DNA of 64,000 nt from Janthinobacterium sp. GW456P (GCF_002127655.1 NZ_NEHB01000020.1:1-64000), one strand, 5' to 3'; shown: positions 9,190-17,837, counted from the stretch's first letter. Program-made: numbers and translations. Notes: a model not told the origin generated them from the sequence alone.

Positions 9190-9809
9190 CCCGGCCCCAA
9201 TAAAAAGACTTTGGACAGGCCCGCGTCCTGGCCCGGCATCTGCAAGGTCACTTCCAGGCCCGGCACTTGCGTCGAGATGGTGGCGCCCGCCGTCAGCACG
9301 TTCCAGGCGCCATTGCTCCAGCCGCGCATGACCATGCTGTCGACGCCGCGCATCAGGGCCACGTCGGCGCCGGAGGTATCGGTATCGTCGCGCGCCGCCT
9401 GCCACAGGGTGTCGAGCACGGCCAGGTCGCGCGTGCCGTTCGACTCGCGCCGCGTCAGCACGCCGCCGCGCAGGCGGTAAGTGACCACTTGCAACTGCTG
9501 CGGCTCCTGCTCGGAAGCGGCCAGGCGCACCAGGGTCAGGCGGTCATTCTCGGCCAGCAGGTTGACGCGGCCATTCAGCAATCTGGCGCTCAGGCCGGCG
9601 CCGGCCAGGTGATCGCAATCGCTCTGCATCTGGGCAAATGCCAGCTGCATGCCGCGCGCCTGCTCGAGCTGGCTGGTCAGCACTTCGCGCGAACGCATGA
9701 TGCTGTCCAGGCCGCGCCAGCCCAGCACGGCGACCATGGCCAGGATACCGATCGCCACGAGCAGCTCGATCAGGGTGAAACCGCCGGCAGGGAGAGGACG
9801 GCGCGCCAT
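9186..9809 (-). CDS. gspJ: Type II secretion minor pseudopilin GspJ
   Basis: This minor pseudopilin of the T2SS tip complex is 207 residues long. The N-methylation motif GGFTLIELLVAIGILAMVAVLGW places the prepilin peptidase cleavage between Gly9 and Phe10, with Glu at +5. The C-terminal body is variable. The ATG at 9809 shares one base with the gspI stop (TGATG), so the two genes are probably translationally coupled. Confidence 0.94.
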   Translation of the reverse strand: MARRPLPAGGFTLIELLVAIGILAMVAVLGWRGLDSIMRSREVLTSQLEQARGMQLAFAQMQSDCDHLAGAGLSARLLNGRVNLLAENDRLTLVRLAASEQEPQQLQVVTYRLRGGVLTRRESNGTRDLAVLDTLWQAARDDTDTSGADVALMRGVDSMVMRGWSNGAWNVLTAGATISTQVPGLEVTLQMPGQDAGLSKVFLLGPG

Positions 9810-10189
9810 CAGTCGTTGAACGCCAGTAATACCAGGCGCACGATGCGCCGGGCCGGATATTGCACGTCGTACACGTTCACGCGCACTTGGCGGATGCGGG
9901 GATTCGGCGTGGCGACCACTTCCTCTTCACAGATGAGTTTTAAGTCGCCCTGCGGGCAGTCGACCGTGCGCTTGCCCGTCTGCGGGAACGTCTTCGCCAG
10001 GCGCAGGCGCACCAGGTGGTTTTCCGCCGACCAGGTAGCCATCATGGCGCTGCGCAAGCCATCGCTGTTTTGCGTCAGGCTGCCGACGGCGCGCAAGGAG
10101 GCGCCCAGGGCCGTGCCGACGATGACGAGGGCGACCAGCACTTCCAGCAAAGTAAAGCCGCGCTGGCGGCGAAACGGGCGCCGCATCAT
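9809..10189 (-). CDS. gspI: Type II secretion minor pseudopilin GspI
   Basis: This minor pseudopilin initiates tip-complex assembly. The 126 residues start at the first of two tandem ATGs at 10189, overlapping the gspH TGA by 4 bp. The class III leader MMRRPFRRQRG is followed by FTLLEVLVALVIVGTALGA with Glu at +5. The C-terminal CPQGDLKLICEEEV holds two Cys that could form a disulfide in the periplasm. Confidence 0.94.
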   Translation of the reverse strand: MMRRPFRRQRGFTLLEVLVALVIVGTALGASLRAVGSLTQNSDGLRSAMMATWSAENHLVRLRLAKTFPQTGKRTVDCPQGDLKLICEEEVVATPNPRIRQVRVNVYDVQYPARRIVRLVLLAFND

Positions 10190-10680
10190 TGCTCGACCGT
10201 GAAGTGGCCGATGCCGTCGGCGCGGATGGCCACGCTGCGCTCGCCGCTGGCCAGGGTCAGCACAAAAGGCTTGTCGACCGGTTCGCGGCCAAAGATGATG
10301 CGCAGCGGCTGGGCCACGCTGTTCGACGGCTGCACGCTGAGCAGCATGGGCGTGTTGGCAAACGTGCGCTCGCGCAGCAAATCGTCCTGCGTCACGGGTT
10401 GCCACAGCTTTTCATTGAGGACCAGGAAACGGTATTGATTTTCGTCCGCCTCGAACGCCACTTGCCGGCTGCGCACGATGGCTTCATCGCGCGCCAGCTG
10501 CAGCAGCAGGGCGATGCGCTCGGCTTCCTTTTGCAGCGCCTGCTGGCCGTTCGGCATGGCGTTGAGCGACACCAGGCCCAGGGTGACGCCGATGATGACC
10601 ATCACCACCAGCAGCTCGATCAGCGTGAAGCCGCTGGCGCGTGGCCGGGGCAGTTCGCGGCCGGTGCTCATGGCAGGCAT
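10186..10680 (-). CDS. gspH: Type II secretion pseudopilin GspH
   Basis: This minor pseudopilin is 164 residues long. The leader ends at SG, followed by FTLIELLVVMVIIGVTLGLVSL. A conserved RDEAIVRSRQVAF segment and a GspH-type beta domain (FVLTLASGERSVAIRADGIG) follow. Two starts are possible (10680 or 10671) and neither has a clear Shine-Dalgarno; the longer one is given. It lies 12 bp after gspG. Confidence 0.92.
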   Translation of the reverse strand: MPAMSTGRELPRPRASGFTLIELLVVMVIIGVTLGLVSLNAMPNGQQALQKEAERIALLLQLARDEAIVRSRQVAFEADENQYRFLVLNEKLWQPVTQDDLLRERTFANTPMLLSVQPSNSVAQPLRIIFGREPVDKPFVLTLASGERSVAIRADGIGHFTVEQ

Positions 10681-10692
10681 GCAATGGAAAAC

Positions 10693-11145
10693 TTACAGTT
10701 CCCAGGAACCGATATCGGCATCGTCCCCGCTACCGCCAGGCTGGCCGTCGGCGCCCAGCGAGATCAGGTCGACTTCGCCCTTCACGCCCGGCGACAGGTA
10801 CTGGTATGGATTGCCCCATGGATCTTTCGGCATCTTTTCCAGGTAGCCGCCCGCTTTCCAGCCATTCGCGGCCGGTCCCGTGGTCGGTTTTTCGATCAAC
10901 GCCTGCAAGCCCTGCTCGGTGGTCGGGTAGCGCTGGTTATCCAGGCGGTACAGTTTCAACGCTTGCATCACGGTGGCGATGTCGACTTTCGCCGCCGCCA
11001 CTTTCGACTCGCCCGTGCGGGCGATCAGCTTGGGCACCACCAGCGAGGCGAGGATGCCCATGATCACCACCACGACCATGATTTCGATCAAAGTGAAGCC
11101 GCGCGCGCGGCGCTGGCGTATCGGATGGTTTGCTGCGTTTTGCAT
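10693..11145 (-). CDS. gspG: Type II secretion major pseudopilin GspG
   Basis: This is the major pseudopilin that forms the piston fibre. Its core is RGFTLIEIMVVVVIMGILAS. The body has the diagnostic RLDNQRYPTTEQGLQALIEKP and DPWGNPYQYLSPG (calcium-binding loop region). I use the ATG at 11145 (150 residues). A start 19 codons upstream would add an atypical hydrophobic leader and would run across a perfect inverted repeat at 11194-11214 that looks regulatory. It is the first gene of the gsp operon. Confidence 0.94.
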   Translation of the reverse strand: MQNAANHPIRQRRARGFTLIEIMVVVVIMGILASLVVPKLIARTGESKVAAAKVDIATVMQALKLYRLDNQRYPTTEQGLQALIEKPTTGPAANGWKAGGYLEKMPKDPWGNPYQYLSPGVKGEVDLISLGADGQPGGSGDDADIGSWEL

Positions 11146-11193
11146 ATGAAAGAGAGAAGAAGGTGAGTAATGAGAGCAGAGTATAAAGCGGAA

Positions 11194-11214
11194 ATATGAC
11201 AAAGCCTGTCATAT
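11194..11214. promoter_or_regulatory. Inverted repeat upstream of gspG (possible operator)
   Basis: Perfect 8-bp arms ATATGACA and TGTCATAT flank a 5-bp spacer. The site lies about 50 bp before the gspG start, inside the only gap (93 bp) available for the T2SS promoter. On the minus strand a TATACT (-10-like) follows it toward gspG. The binding protein is unknown. Confidence 0.45.
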
Positions 11215-11238
11215 AGGGAAAAATTTGTGCGGGGGCTG

Positions 11239-12000
11239 TCAGGCCGGCAAGACCACTTCGCCGCAAACGGCGCAGCCGGGGTCGCGCGCGACGCGCATGC
11301 TGCTCCATTCCATGTGCAAGCCGTCGAGCAGCAGCAGCCGCCCGGCCAGCGATTCGCCCACGCCCATGATCAGTTTCAGCGCCTCGGCCGCCTGCATGGC
11401 GCCGACCACGCCGACCAGCGGCGCGAACACGCCCATGGTCGAGCACGCCTCGTCCGTGAACTGCTGCTCCTGCGGAAACAGGCAGGAATAGCAGGGCTGG
11501 GTGCCCGTGCGCGGGTCGAAGACGCTCACTTGCCCGTCGAAACGGATCACGGCGCCCGACACCAGCGGCACCCCGGCCGCCACGCAGGCGCGGTTGACGG
11601 CGTGGCGCGTGGCGAAGTTGTCGGTGCAGTCGAGCACGACCGTGCTGGAGCAGACCAGTTCGGCCAGGCGCGCGCCGTCCAGACGCTCCTGCAAGGCGAT
11701 GATGTCGATCTCGGGATTGATGCCGGTCAAGGTTTCGCGCGCCGACAGCACTTTCGGCTGGCCCACGCGCTGCGTGGTGTGGGCGATCTGGCGCTGCAGA
11801 TTGGTCAGGTCGACCGTATCGTCGTCGACCAGGGTCAGCTTGCCGATGCCGCTGGCGGCCAGGTACATGGCCGCGGGCGAGCCGAGCCCGCCCGCGCCGA
11901 TCACCAGCACGTGGGCGTCGAGCAAGGCTTGCTGGCCTTCGATGCCGATCTCGTCTAACAGGATGTGGCGCGAATAGCGCAGCAATTGGGCGTCGTTCAT
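11239..12000 (-). CDS. E1-like ubiquitin-fold activating enzyme (MoeB/ThiF/HesA family)
   Basis: This enzyme adenylates the C-terminal Gly-Gly of MoaD- or ThiS-type sulfur carriers. The 253 residues show the nucleotide loop VIGAGGLGSPAA (about 33-44) and the substrate-region DNFATRHAVNRAC. Zinc-binding CxxC pairs are CYSC and CAVC, and ACSTMGVFAPLVG carries a conserved Cys. The N-terminal RYSRHILLDEIG is the standard MoeB/ThiF opening. It follows ctpA by 8 bp and ends the gpmA-envC-ctpA operon, a Burkholderiales arrangement. Whether it serves MoaD, ThiS or both cannot be decided from sequence. A MoaD-like partner candidate is at 54432-54701. Confidence 0.9.
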   Translation of the reverse strand: MNDAQLLRYSRHILLDEIGIEGQQALLDAHVLVIGAGGLGSPAAMYLAASGIGKLTLVDDDTVDLTNLQRQIAHTTQRVGQPKVLSARETLTGINPEIDIIALQERLDGARLAELVCSSTVVLDCTDNFATRHAVNRACVAAGVPLVSGAVIRFDGQVSVFDPRTGTQPCYSCLFPQEQQFTDEACSTMGVFAPLVGVVGAMQAAEALKLIMGVGESLAGRLLLLDGLHMEWSSMRVARDPGCAVCGEVVLPA

Positions 12001-12008
12001 GGCGGCGA

Positions 12009-13502
12009 CTACGGCTTTTGCACAGGAATCTTCTTGTCGTCGGCCTTGATGTCGGAAGCGATTTCCGGCTTGGCGCCGATCTTTTCAACCTTGGCGTCAG
12101 TCTTGGCCAGTTGCACCGGCAAGCCCTGGAAGTGGTTCAAGGCTTGCTGCAGCTGGAAATCATCCTTGGCGCCGTACTCGAGCGGCTTGCGCTTTTTCGC
12201 CGTGGCGATCAGGCGCTGTTCTTCTTCCAATTGATCCTGCATGCCTTCCATGGTCGGCTTGGCCGCTTCCGGCTTGCCATCGTTGCTGCTCAAATGTTTT
12301 TCCAGGTCCGCTTCGCGCACGCGCAGGCTGTTCCAGCCGTCACCCTCGGCCGTTTCATCGACCAGCAAGTCGGGCACGATGCCGCGCGCCTGGATGGCCC
12401 GGCCTTTCGGCGTGTAGTAGCGGGCCGTCGTCAGCTTGACGGCCGTATCGGCCGTGATCTGGCGCAAGGTTTGCACGGAACCCTTGCCGAAGGTCTGCGT
12501 GCCGATGACGGTGGCGCGCTGGTAATCCTGCAAGGCGCCGGCGACGATTTCCGAGGCGGAAGCGGAGCCCGCATTGACCAGCACCACCAGCGGCACAGTT
12601 TTCAGCGCGGCCGGCAGCTTGGCCAGCGGGTCGGCCTTGGCGCCCGGCGGCGCATAGAATTCGCGGCGGCCATAAAACACCTGCTTCGATTCCGGCAACT
12701 GGCCCTTGGTGGACACGATCACGGAATTCCCCGGAAGAAATGCCGTCGCCACACCGATGGCACCCGGCACAACGCCGCCGGGATCGTTGCGCAAGTCCAG
12801 CACCAGGCCTTTGAGCTTGGGGTCTTGCGCATACAGCGCGTTGATCTTTTTGACCATGTCATCGACGGTCGGTTCCTGGAACTGGGCGATGCGCAGCCAG
12901 GCATAGCCGGGCGCGACCATCTTGGCCTTCACGCTCTGCACGCGGATTTCCTCGCGCACGATGGGGAAGACCAGCGGGCGGCTTTCGCCCTTGCGCGACA
13001 TCGTCAGCACCAGCTTGGTGCCCGGCTGGCCGCGCATCTTCTTGATCACCTCTTCCAGCTGCATGCCCTTCAGCGGCAGATTGTCGAGGCGGGTGATGAA
13101 ATCGCCCGCCAGGATGCCGGCCTTGGCGGCAGGGCTGTCCTCGATGGGCGAGACCACTTTCACGTAGCCGTCTTCCATGCTCACTTCGATGCCGATGCCG
13201 ACGAACTTGCCCTGCACGCTTTCGCGCATTTCCTTGAAGGCATTTTTATCGAGGTAGACGGAGTGCGGGTCCAGCGACGAGACCATGCCGGAAATGGCTT
13301 CCGTTAAGAGTTTCTTGTCTTCCACCTTCTCGACATAATCGGACTTGATCAGGCCAAAGACGTCGGACAGCTGGCGCAACTCGTCGAGCGGCAGCGGGGC
13401 ATTCGTGATTTTTTGCGCCACGGCCGGGAACTGCAGCGACATGCCGATGCCGGCCAGGACGCCCAGACCGATCAGGCCGATACTTTTGACTTTGATACCC
13501 AT
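12009..13502 (-). CDS. Carboxy-terminal processing protease CtpA/Prc (S41 family)
   Basis: This is a periplasmic serine protease anchored by an N-terminal segment (IGLIGLGVLAGIGMSL). The 497 residues have a PDZ domain (about 95-170, KFVGIGIEV...SPAAKAGILAGDFITRL). The S41 catalytic core follows, with nucleophile Ser in NAGSASASEIVAGAL and the general-base Lys in TFGKGSVQ. The C-terminal tail is Lys-rich. CtpA-type proteases cleave tails of periplasmic proteins and cell-wall hydrolases, which fits the EnvC-like gene immediately upstream (48 bp). Confidence 0.95.
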   Translation of the reverse strand: MGIKVKSIGLIGLGVLAGIGMSLQFPAVAQKITNAPLPLDELRQLSDVFGLIKSDYVEKVEDKKLLTEAISGMVSSLDPHSVYLDKNAFKEMRESVQGKFVGIGIEVSMEDGYVKVVSPIEDSPAAKAGILAGDFITRLDNLPLKGMQLEEVIKKMRGQPGTKLVLTMSRKGESRPLVFPIVREEIRVQSVKAKMVAPGYAWLRIAQFQEPTVDDMVKKINALYAQDPKLKGLVLDLRNDPGGVVPGAIGVATAFLPGNSVIVSTKGQLPESKQVFYGRREFYAPPGAKADPLAKLPAALKTVPLVVLVNAGSASASEIVAGALQDYQRATVIGTQTFGKGSVQTLRQITADTAVKLTTARYYTPKGRAIQARGIVPDLLVDETAEGDGWNSLRVREADLEKHLSSNDGKPEAAKPTMEGMQDQLEEEQRLIATAKKRKPLEYGAKDDFQLQQALNHFQGLPVQLAKTDAKVEKIGAKPEIASDIKADDKKIPVQKP

Positions 13503-13549
13503 GTATTCTTCGCAATCTACAAATTCGCTGCCGCAGCAATGGTGGGAAC

Positions 13550-15088
13550 TTAAAACTTCACCCAGGTGGCGGGGTCGAAGGCGCGGCCCTGATGACGCAA
13601 TTCAAAGTATAGCCCTGATTCCTCGTTGCCGCCGCTGTTGCCCGCGCTGGCAATGGCGTCGCCGCCCTTGACGGCGTCGCCCACCCTTTTCAGCAGGGAT
13701 TGGTTATTGCCATAAATACTCATGTACTGGCCGCCATGGTCGACGATGATCAAATTGCCGAAGCCGCGCAGCCAGTCGGAAAACACGACCCGGCCGCCGG
13801 CGATGGCGTGGATCTCGCTGCCCTCGCCCGTGCGGATGAACACGCCCTTCCAGCTGGGGCCGTCACCGCGCTTGCTGCCGAAGCGGGCGGCGATCTTGCC
13901 CGCCACGGGCGCGCGCAACTGCCCTTTCATGCTGGCAAAGGCGCCTGCCGGCGCGGCCGGGCCCAGGCTCGGGCGCTCCGGCTCCGGTTCCGGCTTCGGT
14001 TCGGGTTTCGGCGCCACCTTGGCCACTTGCGGCGGCTCGTCGTCATCGATCGGTTCCAGCTTCACGGGCGGCGGTGGCGGCGTCTGCGGCTTGATCTTGC
14101 CCGATTTGTTTTGTTGCTCTTTCGCAATACGTTCGCGTTCGGCCTGCGCCTGGGCGGCCTTGGCGCGCGCGGCCAGCAGGCGTTCGCGCTTTTCCGCGGC
14201 GACCTTGGCGTCGGCGGCCGCTTTCGCGGCGGCGCGCTGCTCGGCCAGCAATTGCTGGCGTTTCTTTTCGGCCGCGGCGGCGGCGGCCTGCTCTTCGATC
14301 AGTTTCGCCAGCTTGTCGACCAGGTTGCCCATGCGCTGTTCGTCGCGCTCGACATTGCCCACCTCCTTGCGCTGCGCCACCAGGCGCTGCGACAAGCTCG
14401 TCAGCAAGGCGGCACGGCGCGCCTTCTCCTGCACCAGCAGGGCCTTCTGGTCGCGCTCTTCCTGCGCGATTTCTTCCAGCTCGTCCTTGGCGTTCTGCAC
14501 GTCCGCCTGGTTTTTCTCCACGGCCAGCAAGTTGGCGCGCAAGGCTTCCAGCAGGCGCGCCTGCGCCTGCGACACATACGCCATCAATTGCAGGTCGCGG
14601 TTGATGCGGTTCGGATTGTCGCCCGACAAGAGCAACTTGATGCGGTCTTCGTTGCCGGCGACATATTGTTCACGCAGCAACTTCGACAGCTGCGTCTTTT
14701 GTTTCTCGACGGTGGCCGTCAGTTGCTGGTGCTCCTGCCCCAGCGCCGTCAGCTTCACGCCCGTCTCGCTTTGCTCCTGCGCCAGGTCGCGCAAGGCGCG
14801 GTTGGCGTTGGAAATGGCTTCTTCCGACTCGGCCAGGGTATCGGCCGCGTCATCCTTGGCGCTTTCCGTGCGGCTGATGTCGCGCTTGAGCGCCGTCAGC
14901 TTTTGTTGCAATCCAGCACGTTGTGCTTCCGCGGCCGCTTTCTGCTTGCTGCGTTCGGTGGGCTTGGCACCCTGTGCGGCACCGCTCGAGAAGAGCAGCG
15001 CTGCACACAGCATGGCGCCGGCGCGCCACGCCGGCAGGGGTCGTTCAGCAGAGGGGGCGATCGCTGTGCCGCGGAAGAAAGACAACAA
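13550..15088 (-). CDS. EnvC-like murein hydrolase activator (coiled coil plus degenerate LytM/M23 domain)
   Basis: This is a periplasmic protein expected to activate cell-wall amidases at division. A signal sequence (AMLCAALLFSSGAAQGA) precedes a long coiled coil (about 50-250) and a Lys/Ala/Arg-rich linker with repeated ERLLAARAKAAQAQAERERIAKEQQ-like heptads. A Pro-rich segment and a LytM domain (last 130 residues) follow. The LytM zinc ligands seem lost (KGVFIRT, MSIYGNNQ, LYFELR lack the usual His), as in EnvC, so it should be an activator rather than an enzyme. No ATG is well placed. The TTG at 15088, just after the gpmA stop with GGGAAGG upstream, is my choice; a TTG at 15136 or ATG at 15013 are alternatives. 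Confidence 0.85.
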   Translation of the reverse strand: MLSFFRGTAIAPSAERPLPAWRAGAMLCAALLFSSGAAQGAKPTERSKQKAAAEAQRAGLQQKLTALKRDISRTESAKDDAADTLAESEEAISNANRALRDLAQEQSETGVKLTALGQEHQQLTATVEKQKTQLSKLLREQYVAGNEDRIKLLLSGDNPNRINRDLQLMAYVSQAQARLLEALRANLLAVEKNQADVQNAKDELEEIAQEERDQKALLVQEKARRAALLTSLSQRLVAQRKEVGNVERDEQRMGNLVDKLAKLIEEQAAAAAAEKKRQQLLAEQRAAAKAAADAKVAAEKRERLLAARAKAAQAQAERERIAKEQQNKSGKIKPQTPPPPPVKLEPIDDDEPPQVAKVAPKPEPKPEPEPERPSLGPAAPAGAFASMKGQLRAPVAGKIAARFGSKRGDGPSWKGVFIRTGEGSEIHAIAGGRVVFSDWLRGFGNLIIVDHGGQYMSIYGNNQSLLKRVGDAVKGGDAIASAGNSGGNEESGLYFELRHQGRAFDPATWVKF

Positions 15089-15089
15089 G

Positions 15090-15836
15090 TTACTTGGCCT
15101 TCCCTTGGTTCGCCACGGCCGCTTGCGCTGCCGCAATCGCTGCCGGGTCGCCCAGGTAGTAATGACGGATCGGTTTCAGGTCGGCGTCCAGTTCATACAC
15201 GAGCGGCTGGCCGTTCGGGATGTTCAGGCCGACGATATCGCTGTCGCTGATGCCATCGAGCATTTTGATCAGCGCGCGCAGGCTGTTGCCGTGGGCCGAG
15301 ATGATGATTTTCTTGCCGGCGCGGATGGCCGGGGCGATTTCTTCATCCCAGGCTGGCATCACGCGCGCCACGGTGTCTTTCAGGCATTCGGTCAGCGGGA
15401 TAGCCGCTTTCGGCAAGCCGGCATAGCGCGGGTCATTGTACGAGGCGCGGTCGTCGTTCGCTTCCAGCGGCGGCGGCGGCGTGTCGTAGCTGCGGCGCCA
15501 TACGAGGACTTGCTCGTCGCCATACTTGGCGGCTGTCTCGCCCTTGTCCAGGCCTTGCAGGGCGCCGTAGTGACGCTCGTTCAAGCGCCAGTCGTTCTTG
15601 ATCGGCAAATACATCATGTCCATCTCGTCGAGCGCCAGCCACAGGGTGCGGATGGCGCGCTTCAGGACGGAAGTGTAGGCCACGTCGAACGTAAAACCTT
15701 CCTGCTTGAGGATCTGGCCGGCGGCCTTGGCTTCGTTGACGCCCTTTTCCGTCAGATCGACGTCGGTCCAGCCGGTGAAGCGGTTATCGAGGTTCCAGGT
15801 GGACTCGCCGTGACGCATGAAAACGATTTTGTACAT
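15090..15836 (-). CDS. gpmA: 2,3-bisphosphoglycerate-dependent phosphoglycerate mutase
   Basis: This cytoplasmic glycolytic enzyme interconverts 3- and 2-phosphoglycerate. The 248 residues match the family length. The catalytic phosphohistidine is in [10 protein letters not shown] (His9 region) and the second His in [32 protein letters not shown] and YDTPPPPLE are cofactor-dependent mutase signatures. It heads the minus-strand operon with envC, ctpA and the E1 enzyme. Confidence 0.97.
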   Translation of the reverse strand: MYKIVFMRHGESTWNLDNRFTGWTDVDLTEKGVNEAKAAGQILKQEGFTFDVAYTSVLKRAIRTLWLALDEMDMMYLPIKNDWRLNERHYGALQGLDKGETAAKYGDEQVLVWRRSYDTPPPPLEANDDRASYNDPRYAGLPKAAIPLTECLKDTVARVMPAWDEEIAPAIRAGKKIIISAHGNSLRALIKMLDGISDSDIVGLNIPNGQPLVYELDADLKPIRHYYLGDPAAIAAAQAAVANQGKAK

Positions 15837-15905
15837 AGTTCTATCTTCTCAAGGGGTTCAAATCAAAAAAGCAAAACGTAAAAAGACCTCGTCCAGCTTC
15901 TATTT

Positions 15906-15911
15906 TATAAT
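15906..15911 (+). promoter_or_regulatory. Probable -10 box for the rhodanese operon
   Basis: A consensus TATAAT lies about 30 bp before the rhodanese ATG, in the divergent gap with gpmA. No good -35 is seen at 17 bp. Confidence 0.45.
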
Positions 15912-15942
15912 GCGCGGATTGACTTAAACCATTGGACCCTAC

Positions 15943-16359
15943 GTGAAATTCATTATCGACCACATTTTTCTGTTTGCCATCGTCATTATTTCCGGCGGCG
16001 CCCTCCTCTGGCCACTGCTGTCGATGCGCGGCAAGCGCGCGACCGTGCTGGAAGTCACGCAACTGATCAACCGTGGCAAGACCATCATCGTCGACGTGCG
16101 CAGCGCGGAAGAATTCGCCACGGGCCACTTGCCTGACGCAAAAAATATTCCGCTGCCGGAACTGGCAAAACGCCTGGGCGAGCTGGAAAAATTCAAAACG
16201 CGCCCCATTGTAGTGGTTTGCCAGAAAGGTTCGCGTTCGGCAACCGCCGTCGGCCTGCTGGGCAAAGCCAGTTTCGCTGAGGCAACAAGCCTGGAAGGCG
16301 GCCTCGACGAATGGAAAAAGCAGGGTTTGCCATTGAAAACCCTGTCGCTGGCGAAGTAA
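15943..16359 (+). CDS. Membrane-anchored rhodanese-like protein
   Basis: A single-domain rhodanese of 138 residues. It has an N-terminal membrane helix (IIDHIFLFAIVIISGGALLW) and a rhodanese fold (about 38-135). The active loop CQKGSRSAT carries the catalytic Cys, and VDVRSAEEFATGHLPDAKNIP is the CH2A-type entry motif. It probably transfers sulfane sulfur at the inner membrane. It is first in a plus-strand run with grxC and secB, a Burkholderiales gene order. Confidence 0.93.
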   Translation: MKFIIDHIFLFAIVIISGGALLWPLLSMRGKRATVLEVTQLINRGKTIIVDVRSAEEFATGHLPDAKNIPLPELAKRLGELEKFKTRPIVVVCQKGSRSATAVGLLGKASFAEATSLEGGLDEWKKQGLPLKTLSLAK

Positions 16360-16386
16360 GCCGGCATTTAACTAGAAGGAATCATC

Positions 16387-16653
16387 ATGACCGTCCCCGT
16401 AATTGTGTATAGCACCGCCGTGTGCCCGTATTGCGTGCGCGCCGAGCGCCTGTTGGAAGCCAAGGGCGTCGCCGTGCAAAAGATCCGCGTCGACCTCGAC
16501 CCGGAAGAGCGCATCAAGATGATGGAACGCACGGGCCGCCGCACGGTGCCGCAAATCTATGTGGGCGATACCCACGTGGGCGGTTTCGACGATTTGTATG
16601 CGCTCGATCAAGCTGGCAAGCTCGACCCCTTGTTAAACGGCACGGCAGCCTGA
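16387..16653 (+). CDS. grxC: Glutaredoxin 3
   Basis: This cytoplasmic dithiol glutaredoxin is 88 residues long. The redox site CPYC is at residues 13-16 (TAVCPYCVRAERLL), with TVPQIYVG (cis-Pro loop) and GGFDDLYALD forming the glutathione site. It reduces disulfides using glutathione. The ATG is preceded by an AGAAGGA at about 7 bp. It lies 27 bp after the rhodanese gene. Confidence 0.96.
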   Translation: MTVPVIVYSTAVCPYCVRAERLLEAKGVAVQKIRVDLDPEERIKMMERTGRRTVPQIYVGDTHVGGFDDLYALDQAGKLDPLLNGTAA

Positions 16654-16699
16654 TATAAAGCGGGTTCGAGAAATTGCTTGGTTTTTTGTCGTATTGTTT

Positions 16700-16708
16700 T
16701 GATACAAT
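16700..16708 (+). promoter_or_regulatory. Extended -10 promoter for secB
   Basis: TGATACAAT matches the extended -10 form TGn-TATAAT with one mismatch. It lies about 105 bp before the secB ATG. A GC-rich hairpin (16728-16748, arms GCCGCGCC and GGCGCGGC) sits in the resulting leader. Confidence 0.45.
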
Positions 16709-16813
16709 TGCCCTCGCACCTGATCCGGCCGCGCCTATCCGGCGCGGCGTACATACCGCAAGCACCATATTTGAACGGTGTGCCGTTCTTGTCCTTTACA
16801 ACGAAAGCGTTCC

Positions 16814-17290
16814 ATGTCTGACGAAAACCTGCAACCAGTCTTCCAAATCCAACGCGTCTACCTGAAAGACATGTCGCTGGAACAACCAAATTCCCCAGCT
16901 ATTTTCCTGGAACAAGAAGCACCAGCGATCGAAGTGGCTCTGGACGTGGGCGCCGCACCTCTGGCCGACGGCATCTTCGAAGCCACCGTGACCATCACCG
17001 TCACCGCCAAAGTCGGCGATAAAGTCGCTTTCCTGGTCGAAGGCAAGCAAGCCGGTATCTTCGAAGCACGCAATATTCCTGCCGATCAACTCGATCCGCT
17101 GCTGGGAATCGGCTGCCCGAACATCATCTACCCTTACCTGCGCGCCAACATCGCCGACGTGATCACCCGTGCTGGCTTCCCGCCAGTGCACCTGGCCGAG
17201 ATCAACTTCGAAGTGTTCTACCAACAACGTCTGCAAGCCATCGCCGACGCTGCCGCCGCTGCTCCAGCAGGCGACGCGACGACGCACTAA
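16814..17290 (+). CDS. secB: Protein-export chaperone SecB
   Basis: This cytoplasmic tetrameric chaperone keeps precursors unfolded and delivers them to SecA. The 158 residues start [20 protein letters not shown], the standard SecB opening. [12 protein letters not shown] and [19 protein letters not shown] are family signatures. A longer in-frame start 12 codons upstream lacks family similarity and was not used. Overlap with the secretion theme (T2SS, Tad) in this window is probably coincidental. Confidence 0.97.
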   Translation: MSDENLQPVFQIQRVYLKDMSLEQPNSPAIFLEQEAPAIEVALDVGAAPLADGIFEATVTITVTAKVGDKVAFLVEGKQAGIFEARNIPADQLDPLLGIGCPNIIYPYLRANIADVITRAGFPPVHLAEINFEVFYQQRLQAIADAAAAAPAGDATTH

Positions 17291-17330
17291 GCTGCAGGCA
17301 AGACCCCGCCGGCCCCCTGGGGCTGGCCTG

Positions 17331-17359
17331 ACACGGCGGCCTGGCCGCCGTGTTTCGTT
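17331..17359 (+). terminator. Hairpin after secB
   Basis: A perfect 10-bp stem (ACACGGCGGC / GCCGCCGTGT) with a 3-base loop is followed by a short T-rich stretch (TTCGTT). It begins 40 bp after the secB stop and ends before the next gene. The U tract is weak, so it may only attenuate. Confidence 0.6.
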
Positions 17360-17375
17360 AAGGTTCAAAAATATC

Positions 17376-17837
17376 ATGTTGAAAAGTGCGCTCTTGAGCA
17401 AGTTCCGCTGGATAGCCGGCGCCGTGCTGTTGCTGGCGACCGCCGCCAGCCACGCCGTCGATTTCAAAACGGTGGGAGCCAACCCCGTGATCCTGTACGA
17501 CGCGCCGTCCAGCAAGGGCGGCAAGCTGTACGTGGCGCCGCGCGGCATGCCGCTGGAAGTCGTGCTCAGCTACGGCGACTGGGTCAAGGTGCGCGACGCC
17601 AGCGGCGAAATGGCCTGGACGGAAGCCAAGGGCTTGTCCGCCAAGCGCAACGTCGTGGCGCGCGCCGCGAACCTCAAGGTGCGCGCCAGCCCCGACGACA
17701 CCGCCTCCGCCATCATCCTCGTCGACAAGGGTGTGCTGCTGGAAATGAGCGAGCAAGCAAGCTCCGGCTGGGTCAAGGTGCGCCACAAGGATGGCCAGAG
17801 CGGCTACGTCAAGACCAGCGAAGTGTGGGGCCTGTAA
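17376..17837 (+). CDS. Exported SH3-domain protein
   Basis: A periplasmic protein of 153 residues with a signal peptide (FRWIAGAVLLLATAASHA). It has two SH3b-like repeats: NPVILYDAPSSKGGKLYVAP...GDWVKVRDASGEMAWTEA, and ANLKVRASPDDTASAIILVDKG...SGWVKVRHKDGQSGYV. Bacterial SH3b domains often bind cell wall. The start is the ATG at 17376; upstream extension reads through the terminator. Location between secB and gpsA recurs in Burkholderiales. Confidence 0.88.
   Translation: MLKSALLSKFRWIAGAVLLLATAASHAVDFKTVGANPVILYDAPSSKGGKLYVAPRGMPLEVVLSYGDWVKVRDASGEMAWTEAKGLSAKRNVVARAANLKVRASPDDTASAIILVDKGVLLEMSEQASSGWVKVRHKDGQSGYVKTSEVWGL

Noticed and set aside
10937-12088. 383-residue minus-strand open frame bridging gspG and the E1 gene
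   Set aside because: It reads through two real genes in a third frame and ends in a frame of gspG; no domain.
13722-15881. 719-residue plus-strand open frame
   Set aside because: Antisense of the EnvC-like gene and gpmA; Ser/Cys-rich and without any recognisable domain.
16378-16660. Antisense frame over grxC
   Set aside because: Its reading is a shadow of the glutaredoxin gene.
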